Assembly (NCBI GenBank): GCA_036564245.1
Contig: DATCKU010000027.1
Span: 1 to 64,000 of the forward strand
Reading direction: 5' to 3'
Length of the DNA: 64,000 nucleotides
DNA from: Thermasporomyces sp036564245
GTDB lineage: Bacteria > Actinomycetota > Actinomycetes > Propionibacteriales > Actinopolymorphaceae
Each line of letters begins with the position of its first letter. Within the stretch, counting starts at the first letter, position 1. Below the pieces are notes generated by a model. It was not told the DNA's origin and ran no database searches. It saw only the letters and a list, made by a program, of their open reading frames with translations. Positions 1 to 7,734 of this stretch are shown here, piece after piece. A program made the translations under genes and the position numbers.

Positions 1-407
1 CGCAGTCTGCTCTCCACTCGTGCGACACTCGTCAGCACCTGGTCGATGATCCCCTGGAGGCTCTGCAGCGCCTCACCAAACTGACCGCCCGGTCGTGTCT
101 CGTCCTCCAACCGCCGCGTCATCTGGGCCCTCGCTTCACCACCAGCAGAGTTCACCGCCTGCTTCACCGCCTCGGCCACAGCTTCCGAACCTTCACGGAG
201 GAGTCGAGGCTCGATGCTGATGTCGGCCATGGTGCCGTCAGCACGCATCACCACCCGCACCCGCCCATCCTCCGACTCCCCGGTCGCCTCGATCTCCTCG
301 ATCGACCGCACCAGCTCATCAGCCGGCGACTGCTCCTGCAACTCGTTGACCTGCACCTCGAGAGCGTCTGCGCCCAGCGCCCCCAGATCGATCGATGGCT
401 GACTCAC
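1..407 (-). CDS. YbaB/EbfC-like protein, C-terminus cut by window edge
   Basis: About 135 residues are visible, read from a GTG at 407 preceded by GAGGTG at six bases. An in-frame GTG at 416 is the alternative start. The central part (VRVVMRADGTMADISIEP, then an amphipathic helix and a GEARAQM-like stretch) has the layout of the small nucleoid-associated YbaB/EbfC fold: strand, strand, long helix. In actinobacteria, YbaB-like proteins are frequent partners of WXG100 and toxin genes in ESX cassettes. Here it follows the putative immunity gene on the same strand, 59 bases downstream, so it may open a further cassette outside the window. Whether it binds DNA or acts as an ESX accessory protein cannot be told. 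Confidence 0.6.
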   Translation of the reverse strand, partial: MSQPSIDLGALGADALEVQVNELQEQSPADELVRSIEEIEATGESEDGRVRVVMRADGTMADISIEPRLLREGSEAVAEAVKQAVNSAGGEARAQMTRRLEDETRPGGQFGEALQSLQGIIDQVLTSVARVESRL

Positions 408-466
408 CTGCTTCACCTCGCATGTCACCGAAGTCGACGCCTACCTGCCGAGAACGATCCCGTGGT

Positions 467-673
467 CTACGGGTCAGCAGAACCACTGAGGGGTCGCACC
501 TGCTCTGGCGCGAGTCCGAGCAGACCAAGGGTACGGCCTTCGTCGTCAGTGAACTCGACTTCGTACCCAGGCGGATCCTGGTAGACGTCGACCACCGTGC
601 CGACCATGCCCTTGGTGAGGTTCTCCTGAGGGAGATCGACCACAAGCTCAACCAAGTCGTAGTGTTTTATCAT
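467..673 (-). CDS. DUF4926-like small protein, putative immunity protein
   Basis: A 68-residue protein with an SH3-like beta pattern: a D-LVELVVDLP strand, then KGMVGTVVDVY, then YEVEFTDDEGRTL, then a final LAPEQVRPL. This is the signature I associate with DUF4926. The ATG at 673 lies nine bases after the stop of the toxin-like gene, so the two are almost certainly co-transcribed and possibly translationally coupled. The position directly behind a protein with a DUF6883-like C-terminus suggests it neutralises that domain. The immunity role is inferred from position and size; the fold call comes from remembered family sequences. Confidence 0.7.
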   Translation of the reverse strand: MIKHYDLVELVVDLPQENLTKGMVGTVVDVYQDPPGYEVEFTDDEGRTLGLLGLAPEQVRPLSGSADP

Positions 674-682
674 GCTCCCCCC

Positions 683-1618
683 TCATGGAAGCGAGATCGT
701 CACCAAGCGGGTCTTGCCGTTGGAGTCAACTATCCATGCAGTACGGACGGTGATAGTACCTTTAGGCCCTGTGATCGGCACGTCGACGTTCCACCGCGTC
801 CCATACTGATCCACCTTTCCCTTGACCAGCTCACCATCCTTGACCTTCTCGAGGATCTGCCGTTTCACATCTTGAGCGTCGTCGGGGCCTAGTCCTGTGG
901 CCGAGTTGATGACGCGATACTTGTGCTTGCCCTTCGGGTGATTTGGATTGAGCGCATACTCTGTCAACTTGCGGTCGTCGAACTCCGCATTGTCGAAGTC
1001 CGGCTCTCCAGGCTTTCTGGGCGGCCGCTTAGGCTTTTTGCCTGGTGGGTTCTTGCGGCCGTGGCGCAACCGTTTGATCAGGTTGGAAACCTTCTCGAGC
1101 GCCTCCCTGACCACCTTCTTCCCCAACGCCTGCAGACCCTGGATCGCCAACTTCAGCGCCAGGTGCACCGCAGCCCGAACCCCCACCGTAACGCCGGCAG
1201 CCGCCGCCAACGAACCACCACACGTCGGACCCGCCGCAGCAATGGCCTTCGCCCACACCACAATCAGATAAACAATCTGCACCGCGACGAAGACCTTCAA
1301 CCCGATCACAATGATCGACGCCGAATAGAAAACATTCTGCGCCAGCTCCGCCGCATCCGCAGCATCCGTCAAATAACCCGGATTCTCAACAAACTCCTTC
1401 CACCGCTCACCAAACGCAGCGATAGACTCATCCGAGTTCTCATTCAAAACACCCTGAGCAGCCTTCTGCCCCCGCTCAATCAAATCCCGCAACTGCCCAG
1501 CAAACTTCCCCCACGCATCCCCACACTCCCACAGCTTCTCCTCATCAGCCTCCGGCCACTCAAACGTCAACATCCGAAGGATGTCCGCCGCACCCTCAGG
1601 CAAAGGAATCCACGCCAC
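683..1618 (-). CDS. ESX-type polymorphic toxin candidate, CpnT-like N-terminus and DUF6883-like C-terminus
   Basis: 311 residues in four parts. Residues 1-95 are helical and resemble the WXG100-like N-terminal domain of CpnT-type proteins (LPE near the start, then TFEWPEADE and AWGKFAGQL). Residues 97-150 are hydrophobic, with several possible membrane helices. Residues 183-203 are a basic, proline-rich linker (PPGKKPKRPPRKPGEP). Residues 207-311 form a compact domain with LTEYALNPNHPKGKHKYRV, then YGTRWNVDVPITGPKG, and end in RLVTISLP, the pattern of DUF6883. The layout is that of a secreted polymorphic toxin whose C-terminus carries the activity. It sits between a WXG100 gene and a DUF4926 gene on the same strand. 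The biochemical activity of the C-terminal domain is not known to me. No secretion machinery is visible in the window. Confidence 0.7.
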   Translation of the reverse strand: MAWIPLPEGAADILRMLTFEWPEADEEKLWECGDAWGKFAGQLRDLIERGQKAAQGVLNENSDESIAAFGERWKEFVENPGYLTDAADAAELAQNVFYSASIIVIGLKVFVAVQIVYLIVVWAKAIAAAGPTCGGSLAAAAGVTVGVRAAVHLALKLAIQGLQALGKKVVREALEKVSNLIKRLRHGRKNPPGKKPKRPPRKPGEPDFDNAEFDDRKLTEYALNPNHPKGKHKYRVINSATGLGPDDAQDVKRQILEKVKDGELVKGKVDQYGTRWNVDVPITGPKGTITVRTAWIVDSNGKTRLVTISLP

Positions 1619-1654
1619 AACGAACCCCCGCCCTTCCGCGTCTTCCCGTCCGCG

Positions 1655-1969
1655 TCAGTTGCCGCCCGCGTGGTTTATCGTGCTCTCGTTCTGCTTCTCG
1701 GTCTCCTCGTGGTCGCTGGCGCGCTTTTCCAGCCATTCACCGAGCTCATCGACGGCGGCTCCGGCTTCGCGGTAATACTCGAACGCCTTCTCGGCGAGCG
1801 GGGTATAGAGTGAGCCGAACAGCGTCCCCAGGTCGTCACCACCCCACGGCGAGTTCTTGCTGGTGGTCTCATTCTTGAGCGTGTCGGTAGCTCGGCCAAT
1901 CTCCTCACCGACACGACGCAGCTCCTTGCCACCGGCGCGCAGACTCGCCGGGTTCATGGTCTTCGCCAT
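1655..1969 (-). CDS. WXG100 family protein (ESX/type VII substrate or chaperone)
   Basis: A 104-residue, mostly helical protein: an N-terminal helix (LRAGGKELRRVGEEIGRATDTL), a central turn with PWGGDDLG at about residues 42-49, and a second long amphipathic helix (AEKAFEYYREAGAAVDELGEWLEKRASDHE). The helix-WxG-helix layout and length match WXG100 proteins, which dimerise as helical hairpins for type VII export. It is first in the cassette, 36 bases before the toxin-like gene, so it is likely the partner that escorts it. The ATG at 1969 has a GGGGGTGAG stretch just upstream. Confidence 0.8.
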   Translation of the reverse strand: MAKTMNPASLRAGGKELRRVGEEIGRATDTLKNETTSKNSPWGGDDLGTLFGSLYTPLAEKAFEYYREAGAAVDELGEWLEKRASDHEETEKQNESTINHAGGN

Positions 1970-2023
1970 AGCTCACCCCCACGCGATCTCTGTCCCAGCT
2001 GAGCTTAGCGAGATCGAGGAGTC

Positions 2024-2059
2024 GATCCCTAGTACGACAGTGCCTAGTCCCTAGAGATC
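2024..2059. promoter_or_regulatory. Imperfect inverted repeat upstream of the WXG100 cassette
   Basis: GATCCCTAG (2024-2032) and CTAGAGATC (2051-2059) match in 8 of 9 positions as an inverted repeat around a 18-base spacer. A further CCTAGT lies between them at 2043-2048. The site is 55-90 bases upstream of the WXG100 start, where a promoter or operator would be expected. No clear -35/-10 pair is seen, so the role is a guess. Confidence 0.25.
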
Positions 2060-2280
2060 CTGTGCACTACTCAAGCGAGCACGGCCGCCGAGGGCGGCAC
2101 ACAGTGTCCCATCACCAAGGACACTGTCCCTGCGATGGCTGCCGTGAGTGAATACCAGACGTCCGTTCGAGCAGGCTCGCCCGGCAGGCGTGGCGACCAG
2201 CAGCCAACCAACACCGGACCTGATGGACCGGTGTGCGCACCGCTGAGCGGTGGGCGATGCAAGACCTGGAGAAACGCTGA

Positions 2281-2317
2281 GGGCTCGGGAAGGGCGCTGA
2301 CGCGGCTTCCCGAGCCC
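2281..2317 (-). terminator. Strong hairpin between arc and the ESX cassette
   Basis: A perfect 12-bp stem, GGGCTCGGGAAG (2281-2292) with CTTCCCGAGCCC (2306-2317), encloses a 13-base loop. It lies 54 bases past the arc stop in the direction of arc transcription. On that strand it is followed by a modestly T-rich stretch (GTTTCTCC), so it may act as a second terminator. Confidence 0.55.
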
Positions 2318-2342
2318 CAAAGTCTCCCGGTCTCCCGCTGAG

Positions 2343-2369
2343 GCCAGGAGGCTCGCAGCCTCCCCTGGC
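2343..2369 (-). terminator. Hairpin immediately after the arc stop codon
   Basis: GCCAGG-AGGCT (2343-2353) pairs with AGCCT-(CC)-CCTGGC (2357-2369) around a three-base loop with a two-base bulge. It begins within two bases of the arc stop at 2371. It is a likely GC-rich terminator without a U-tract, as is common in actinobacteria. Confidence 0.6.
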
Positions 2370-2370
2370 G

Positions 2371-4152
2371 CTACAGGTACTGACCGGTGTTGGCGACCGT
2401 GTCGATGGAACGACCTGCCTCGGAACCTTCCTTGCCCTGGATGAGCGTGCGGATGAAGACGATCCGCTCGCCCTTCTTACCGGAGATCCGTGCCCAGTCG
2501 TCGGGGTTGGTCGTGTTGGGCAGGTCCTCGTTCTCCTTGAACTCGTCGACGCAGGCCTGCAGCAGATGCTGTACCCGGATACCCTTCTGTCCGGTTTCCA
2601 GGTAGTCCTTGATCGCCATCTTCTTGGCCCGGTTGACGATGTTCTCGATCATCGCGCCGGAGTTGAAGTCCTTGAAGTAGAGGACCTCCTTGTCGCCGTT
2701 GGCGTACGTCACCTCGAGGAAGCGGTTCTCCTCGAGCTCGGCGTACATCCGCTCGACGGCGCGCTGGATCATCGCCTGTACGCACGCCTCCGCGTCCCCA
2801 CCGAACTCGTTCAAGTCGTCGGGGTGCAGCGGTAGGTCAGGCGTGAGGTACTTGGCGAAGATGTCGCGTGCCGCCTCGGCGTCCGGCCGCTCGATCTTGA
2901 TCTTGACGTCCAGTCGGCCAGGACGCAGGATCGCGGGGTCGATCATGTCCTCGCGGTTGGACGCCCCGATCACGATGACGTTCTCGAGCCCTTCGACGCC
3001 GTCGATCTCGGAGAGCAGCTGAGGAACGATCGTGTTCTCGACGTCGGAGGAGACTCCCGATCCGCGGGTGCGGAACAGCGAGTCCATCTCGTCGAAGAAC
3101 ACGATGACCGGGGTGCCCTCGCTGGCCTTCTCGCGTGCCCTCTGGAAGACCAGACGGATGTGCCGTTCGGTCTCGCCGACGTACTTGTTCAGCAGCTCCG
3201 GACCCTTGATGTTGAGGAAGTAGCTCTTCCCCTCGGTCTTGGCGTCACGCGCTGCCACTTGCTTGGCGAGAGAGTTGGCGACCGCCTTCGCGATGAGGGT
3301 CTTACCGCATCCCGGAGGACCATAGAGCAGAACACCCTTGGGCGCCTTCAGGTTGTGCTCGCGGAAGAGATCGGCATGCAGGTATGGCAGCTCGATCGCA
3401 TCGCGGATCTGCTCGATCTGGTTGCGCAGACCTCCGATGTCTTCGTACCTGATGTCCGGGACCTCCTCGAGGATGAGCTCCTCGACCTCGGTCTTGGGGA
3501 TGCGTTCGTAGACGTAGCCCGAGCGCGGCTCGAACAGCAGGGAGTCGCCGGCTCGGATGGGGACACCACGAAGCGGCTCGGCCAGGCGAGCGATGCGCTC
3601 GTCGTCGGTGTGGCCGATCACCAGCGCGCGCTCACCGTCGTCGAGGAGCTCCTTGAGCATCACCACCTCGCCGACCCGCTCGTAGCTCAACGCCCGGACC
3701 ACGTTGAACGACTCGTTGAGCATGACCTCCTGGCCAGGTCGAAGCTCGTTCACGTCGACGTTCGGGCTGACCGTGACGCGCAGTTTCCGGCCACCGGTGT
3801 AGACGTCCACGCTGTCGTCGTCGTTGGCGGAGATGAAGATCCCGAAGCTCGCGGGCGGCTGGGCGAGCCGATCGACCTCCTCCTTCAGGGTCACGATCTG
3901 TTCCCGAGCCTCGCGCAGGGTGGCAGCCAGCCGCTCGTTCTGGGCCGTGACGTTGGCAAGCATGGCCTGCGACTCGGCGAGCCGCTGCTCGAGCTGACGG
4001 GTCTCCCGCGGCTGCTCGGCAAGACGCCGCCGAAGCGCGGCGACCTCTTCCTCGAGATAGGCGATCTGGCTGGCGAGCTCGTCCGGCGAGCGCGCCCCAC
4101 GTCCATCATTGTGTGCGGGCACGTTCCTCACCTCCCCAGTCCGGGTGTCCAT
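2371..4152 (-). CDS. arc: Proteasome-associated AAA ATPase (ARC/Mpa)
   Basis: 593 residues. Residues 20-80 are a coiled coil (ELASQIAYLEEEVAALRRRLAEQ...), which in this family binds Pup. OB-type domains follow to about residue 230. The AAA module has Walker A GPPGCGKT at about 278-285 and Walker B VIVFFDEMDS near 347-356. The protein ends in GQYL, the C-terminal motif that docks the ATPase ring on the 20S proteasome. It unfolds pupylated proteins and threads them into the proteasome. trmI lies upstream on the same strand, the usual order in actinobacteria. The usual downstream neighbours (dop, pup, prcBA) do not follow; an ESX cassette does. Confidence 0.97.
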   Translation of the reverse strand: MDTRTGEVRNVPAHNDGRGARSPDELASQIAYLEEEVAALRRRLAEQPRETRQLEQRLAESQAMLANVTAQNERLAATLREAREQIVTLKEEVDRLAQPPASFGIFISANDDDSVDVYTGGRKLRVTVSPNVDVNELRPGQEVMLNESFNVVRALSYERVGEVVMLKELLDDGERALVIGHTDDERIARLAEPLRGVPIRAGDSLLFEPRSGYVYERIPKTEVEELILEEVPDIRYEDIGGLRNQIEQIRDAIELPYLHADLFREHNLKAPKGVLLYGPPGCGKTLIAKAVANSLAKQVAARDAKTEGKSYFLNIKGPELLNKYVGETERHIRLVFQRAREKASEGTPVIVFFDEMDSLFRTRGSGVSSDVENTIVPQLLSEIDGVEGLENVIVIGASNREDMIDPAILRPGRLDVKIKIERPDAEAARDIFAKYLTPDLPLHPDDLNEFGGDAEACVQAMIQRAVERMYAELEENRFLEVTYANGDKEVLYFKDFNSGAMIENIVNRAKKMAIKDYLETGQKGIRVQHLLQACVDEFKENEDLPNTTNPDDWARISGKKGERIVFIRTLIQGKEGSEAGRSIDTVANTGQYL

Positions 4153-4323
4153 GGGCGCCCATGGTCACAACCGCCGGCTGACTCCGCGCTGAGGCAGTTA
4201 CGGCGACTCCATTGACCCTATATCCGAGGTCGCAAGAGGTCATGCCCATCAGGGGCCACGTCATGATCCCGTGCCGAATTGTGGCCCTTCCGTACTCATC
4301 CTGAAGTGCTTGATATCGGGGTC

Positions 4324-5364
4324 CTATGACCCGTTTGGTGGGTCTTGGGACTCGGCGAACGGCCGAGGCCCCACGTAGTCCTCACCGTACGCACCTGGCG
4401 CGGGCCGCCGTCGCCGACCCGGGGCGGTGACCCCTGGCGCCAGGCGGCGGCTGGCCACGAGGAAGCCGGTATGCCCAATCATGCGGTGGTCCGGGCGCAC
4501 GGCCAGCCCTTCGACATGCCAGGTACGCACCAGGGTCTCGCTGGCTTCGGGCTCGGTGAAGCCGCCATGGGCTCGCAAGCTTTCCACGATTCGGGAAAGC
4601 TGTGTGGTGGTGGCCACGTAGCAGCACAGGACGCCGCCCGGTCGGAGCATCGAGCCTGCCCACTCCACACAGTCCCACGGATTGAGCAAATCGAGGACGA
4701 TGCGGTCGGGCCGAGACTCCCGGCCACCAGCTTGGTGCGCGTCATGCCCGGGCGGTTCCGCCGAGGTCACATCGCCGACGATCAGCTCCCAGTTCGGCTG
4801 AGGTCCGCCAAGGAAACGCTCCACGTTTCGTCGGGCGATGGCGGCGAAATCCGGGCGTTTTTCGTACGAAACGACGCGCCCTTGGGGTCCGACCGCACGA
4901 AGCAGTACGCACGTGAGGGCACCGGACCCGGCACCAGCCTCGATGACGTACGCACCGGAGTAGATGTCGGCTACCAGCAGGATCTGCGCCGCGTCCTTCG
5001 GGTACACGACCGTCGCACCCCGCGGCATGGACACCATGTAGTCCCGCAGCAGGGGACGCATCGCGAGATACGGCACCCCACCAGTCGACGTCACGACGAC
5101 GCCCTCTGGCCGGCCGATCAGCTCGTCGAGTGCCACGCCGCCCCGATGCGTGTGGAAGACCTTGCCCGGCTGCAGCGTGACGAGGTGCGTCCTCCCCTTC
5201 GGATCTTCCAGACGCACCTGCTCCCCGGCCTTCAGCAGCCCTGCGACAGGAGCGGTCTCCGGCAGCTCCCGACCAACGCCTGCATCGACATCGTGATCAA
5301 CGTCGTCGTGACGGCCGTCGTCACGGCCTTCCGCGTACTCTTCGGGCTGGCTGTTGGGTGGCAT
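4324..5364 (-). CDS. trmI: tRNA (adenine-58-N1)-methyltransferase
   Basis: 346 residues from the ATG at 5364; an upstream in-frame extension would run into the protease gene. After a charged N-terminal tail comes a small beta domain (GEQVRLEDPKGRTHLVTLQPGKVFHTHRG begins it), then a Rossmann methyltransferase with the SAM loop EAGAGSGALT near residues 141-150, VGDV, and the DLLNPWD catalytic-site motif. It methylates A58 in the T-loop of tRNAs. The synteny site-2 protease, trmI, arc is the standard actinobacterial order. The start is 31 bases after the protease stop, so co-transcription is likely. The ribosome site is weak, so the exact start is uncertain by a few codons. Confidence 0.93.
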   Translation of the reverse strand: MPPNSQPEEYAEGRDDGRHDDVDHDVDAGVGRELPETAPVAGLLKAGEQVRLEDPKGRTHLVTLQPGKVFHTHRGGVALDELIGRPEGVVVTSTGGVPYLAMRPLLRDYMVSMPRGATVVYPKDAAQILLVADIYSGAYVIEAGAGSGALTCVLLRAVGPQGRVVSYEKRPDFAAIARRNVERFLGGPQPNWELIVGDVTSAEPPGHDAHQAGGRESRPDRIVLDLLNPWDCVEWAGSMLRPGGVLCCYVATTTQLSRIVESLRAHGGFTEPEASETLVRTWHVEGLAVRPDHRMIGHTGFLVASRRLAPGVTAPGRRRRPAPGAYGEDYVGPRPFAESQDPPNGS

Positions 5365-5395
5365 GGCGGGCAGGGTAGTCAGCGTCCCCCGGGCA

Positions 5396-6547
5396 TCAGG
5401 CACGGGCCAGCGCAGCGTCGACGTCGGCCGTGGCCAGCACGCCGTACACCTGACCATCCGGCTCCACCAGGAGATACTCGGTGGCCGGCATCCCGCTCAT
5501 GGCACGCACCAGGTCTTCCCCGCGCAGGTCGACGCTGAGCACGAGCCCGGGCTCCAGCTTGCGAGCGACGTCACCGATCGGGATCCACGGTCGCCGGTGT
5601 TCCGGCGTCGCCAACACGGCTGCCTCACTCACGAGTCCGGTCGGCCTGCCCTGGCCGTCGACCACGACGAGCGAGCCGGCGTGCAGCTCCTGAGCGCGAC
5701 GGATCGCCTCCGAAAGCGGAAGTTCCGGCGGGACCGGCATGCCGCGTCGGGCCAGTGCCCGCGCCTGCAGCGCAGGCAACTTGCCGCGGATCCTGGCCGA
5801 CATCAAGGCCTGGGTCGAGCCCGCCCACAGGAACATCGCCAGGATGATGCTCCAGATGATGTACAGCGGATCAGGCCTGCCAGCCGTCCCGGCGTAGAAG
5901 ACCCACGGGAAGAGGATCACCAGGGCGGCCACCAGGCGACCTGCCCAGCCGGCGACGGCCGTGCCGAGGTGAGGACGGCGGCTCACGGCCCAGACCCCCG
6001 CCCGGAGCAGGCGACCACCGTCGAGCGGAAGCCCCGGCAGCAGGTTGAACACACCAACCAGCAGGTTCGCCCACGCCAACTGGATCAGCGTGAGCTCGAG
6101 CAACGGTGGGCCGGCGGTCACCATGAAGAGCGCCCCGAAGCCACCGCCGAGCGCGAGGGAGGTCAAGGGTCCTACCACAGCCACCGCGAACTCGCGCCAC
6201 GGTGTCTCCGGTTCTTTCTCGATCTCGGAAAGCCCACCGAGGAACTGCAGGGTGATCGCACGCACCGGCAGACCGAAGCGCCGGGCGACGAGGACGTGCG
6301 CGATCTCGTGAACGAGCACGGACGCATAGAGCAGGACGGCGAAGCCGAACGCGGCAGCGAACGACCAGCGGCCGAGGCCCGGCACCTCCTGCTCGATCCA
6401 CGGCCGGAAGATGTAGGCGATGAGGAGGGCGACCAGGACCCAGGAGATGTTGACATAAATCGGTACGCCGGAAATGCGGCCGATCTTCATAGCGCCGAAC
6501 CGCGGCGGTGCGTGGTCCCGGCCCCGAGGGCCTCGCTGGTTGTCCAT
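5396..6547 (-). CDS. Site-2 protease family (M50) protein with CBS domains
   Basis: 383 residues. The intramembrane zinc metalloprotease core is clear: HEIAH at residues 80-84 in a membrane helix and NLLPGLPLDGG at 168-178, whose Asp176 is the third zinc ligand. About six membrane segments span residues 25-250. The C-terminal part (about 265-383) has two CBS-like repeats (LSEAIRRAQELHAGSLVVVDGQGRP and a later LVRAMSGMPATEYLLVEPDGQ), which usually sense adenine nucleotides. It matches the Rip3-like protease adjacent to trmI in mycobacteria and relatives. Its substrates are unknown. It lies 181 bases from a divergent nuclease gene. Confidence 0.92.
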   Translation of the reverse strand: MDNQRGPRGRDHAPPRFGAMKIGRISGVPIYVNISWVLVALLIAYIFRPWIEQEVPGLGRWSFAAAFGFAVLLYASVLVHEIAHVLVARRFGLPVRAITLQFLGGLSEIEKEPETPWREFAVAVVGPLTSLALGGGFGALFMVTAGPPLLELTLIQLAWANLLVGVFNLLPGLPLDGGRLLRAGVWAVSRRPHLGTAVAGWAGRLVAALVILFPWVFYAGTAGRPDPLYIIWSIILAMFLWAGSTQALMSARIRGKLPALQARALARRGMPVPPELPLSEAIRRAQELHAGSLVVVDGQGRPTGLVSEAAVLATPEHRRPWIPIGDVARKLEPGLVLSVDLRGEDLVRAMSGMPATEYLLVEPDGQVYGVLATADVDAALARA

Positions 6548-6728
6548 CGATCCCGATCCTGGAGTCTGGTGCCTTGCTCGCCTGCACAGCGTAGATCAGC
6601 ACGAAGCGCCGACGTTCACGCGAACGACCGGCTCAGGGGGAACGTTCCCGATCAGAGCCCGTGATCACGTGTGCTCGAGCGGCGCGTCGTGCCTTCGGCT
6701 GTCGGCGTCCTGCCCTACGCTCTGGAGC

Positions 6729-7691
6729 ATGATCGCACCAGACGCGGAAGCACACGCCGAAGGGTCCGCCGTCACCACGGTCGTCGAGAACCGCGATCAG
6801 GTCCAGCCGAACCCCATCGGTGTCCTGTCCCCGTCCCGGGCGAGTGACTTCGTGAGCTGCCCGTTGCGCTACCGCTTTCGGGTCATCGATCGCATTCCGG
6901 AACGCCCGAGTCCGGAAGCGGCCCGCGGCACGGTCGTCCACGCCGTCCTGGAACGGCTCTACGACCTGCCCGCCCACGCTCGCACTCCCGAACGCGCCGC
7001 TGCCCTCCTCGAGCCCCAATGGCAGGCCTTGCTCGAAGCCGAGCCCGAGCTTGCCGACCTCTTCGGTGACGAGCAGGGAACGCCGGACCCGCGTCGCCTG
7101 GAGGAGTTCTTCGCCGGCGCTCGTGCACTGCTCGACTGCTACTTCCGGCTCGAGGACCCGACGCGGCTCGAACCCGCCGAGCGGGAGCTCTACGTCGAGT
7201 GCCTGCTCGACTCCGGACTCATGTTGCGTGGCTACATCGACCGCCTCGACCAAGCACCCGACGGCGCCCTTCGTGTGGTCGACTACAAGACCGGACGAGC
7301 TCCCGGGCCAAGCCACGAGCAGCGGGCGATGTTCCAGATGCGCTTCTACGCCCTCGTACTGTGGCGGCTGCGTGGAGTCGTGCCCCGCCTGCTGCAACTC
7401 GTCTACCTCGGCAGCGGAGACGTCCTGCGATTCACCCCGGACGAGCACGATCTGTTGGCGACCGAACGCAAGTTGCTGGCCCTCTGGCGTGCCATCGACC
7501 GCGCGCACACCACTGGGGAATGGCGGGCGAGTCCCGGACCGCTGTGTGACTGGTGCGACCACAAGGTGCGATGCCCGGCCTGGGGCGGGACCCCACCACC
7601 GCTGCCGGAAGACGGGAGCCCGGACGTCCATGATCCAGCGGCCGACCGGGCCGAAGTCCCGTCGGCTCACACGTCGCTGGTCGACCTCTGA
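6729..7691 (+). CDS. RecB family exonuclease, PD-(D/E)XK with Fe-S cysteines
   Basis: 320 residues from the ATG at 6729, preceded by CTCTGGAGC; the open frame extends further 5' but without coding character. LSPSRASDFVSCPLRYRFRVIDRIPE at residues 35-60 is the family's opening, with the first cluster cysteine. VVDYKTGR near residue 185 carries the catalytic D-x-K. CDWCDHKVRCPAW near the C-terminus supplies the other three cysteines of a probable 4Fe-4S cluster, as in AddB and Cas4-type nucleases. It stands alone, without a helicase partner in the window, as is usual for this actinobacterial family. Its DNA-repair role is inferred. Confidence 0.9.
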   Translation: MIAPDAEAHAEGSAVTTVVENRDQVQPNPIGVLSPSRASDFVSCPLRYRFRVIDRIPERPSPEAARGTVVHAVLERLYDLPAHARTPERAAALLEPQWQALLEAEPELADLFGDEQGTPDPRRLEEFFAGARALLDCYFRLEDPTRLEPAERELYVECLLDSGLMLRGYIDRLDQAPDGALRVVDYKTGRAPGPSHEQRAMFQMRFYALVLWRLRGVVPRLLQLVYLGSGDVLRFTPDEHDLLATERKLLALWRAIDRAHTTGEWRASPGPLCDWCDHKVRCPAWGGTPPPLPEDGSPDVHDPAADRAEVPSAHTSLVDL

Positions 7692-7734
7692 GCGCCTTGC
7701 CGCAAGACCACGGACTGTCCTGAGTCAGGTGGCT

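Larger units (their letters stand above)
1970..2370. other. Intergenic region between arc and the ESX cassette
   Basis: No gene is supported in these 401 bases. Short open frames here lack ribosome sites and actinobacterial codon bias. The stretch holds two hairpins next to the end of arc and the inverted repeat before the WXG100 gene, all listed separately. Confidence 0.6.

Noticed and set aside
923..1813. A 296-residue plus-strand open frame over the toxin-like gene
   Set aside because: Arg-, Gln- and His-rich translation typical of an antisense frame. The minus-strand genes there have clear domain structure.
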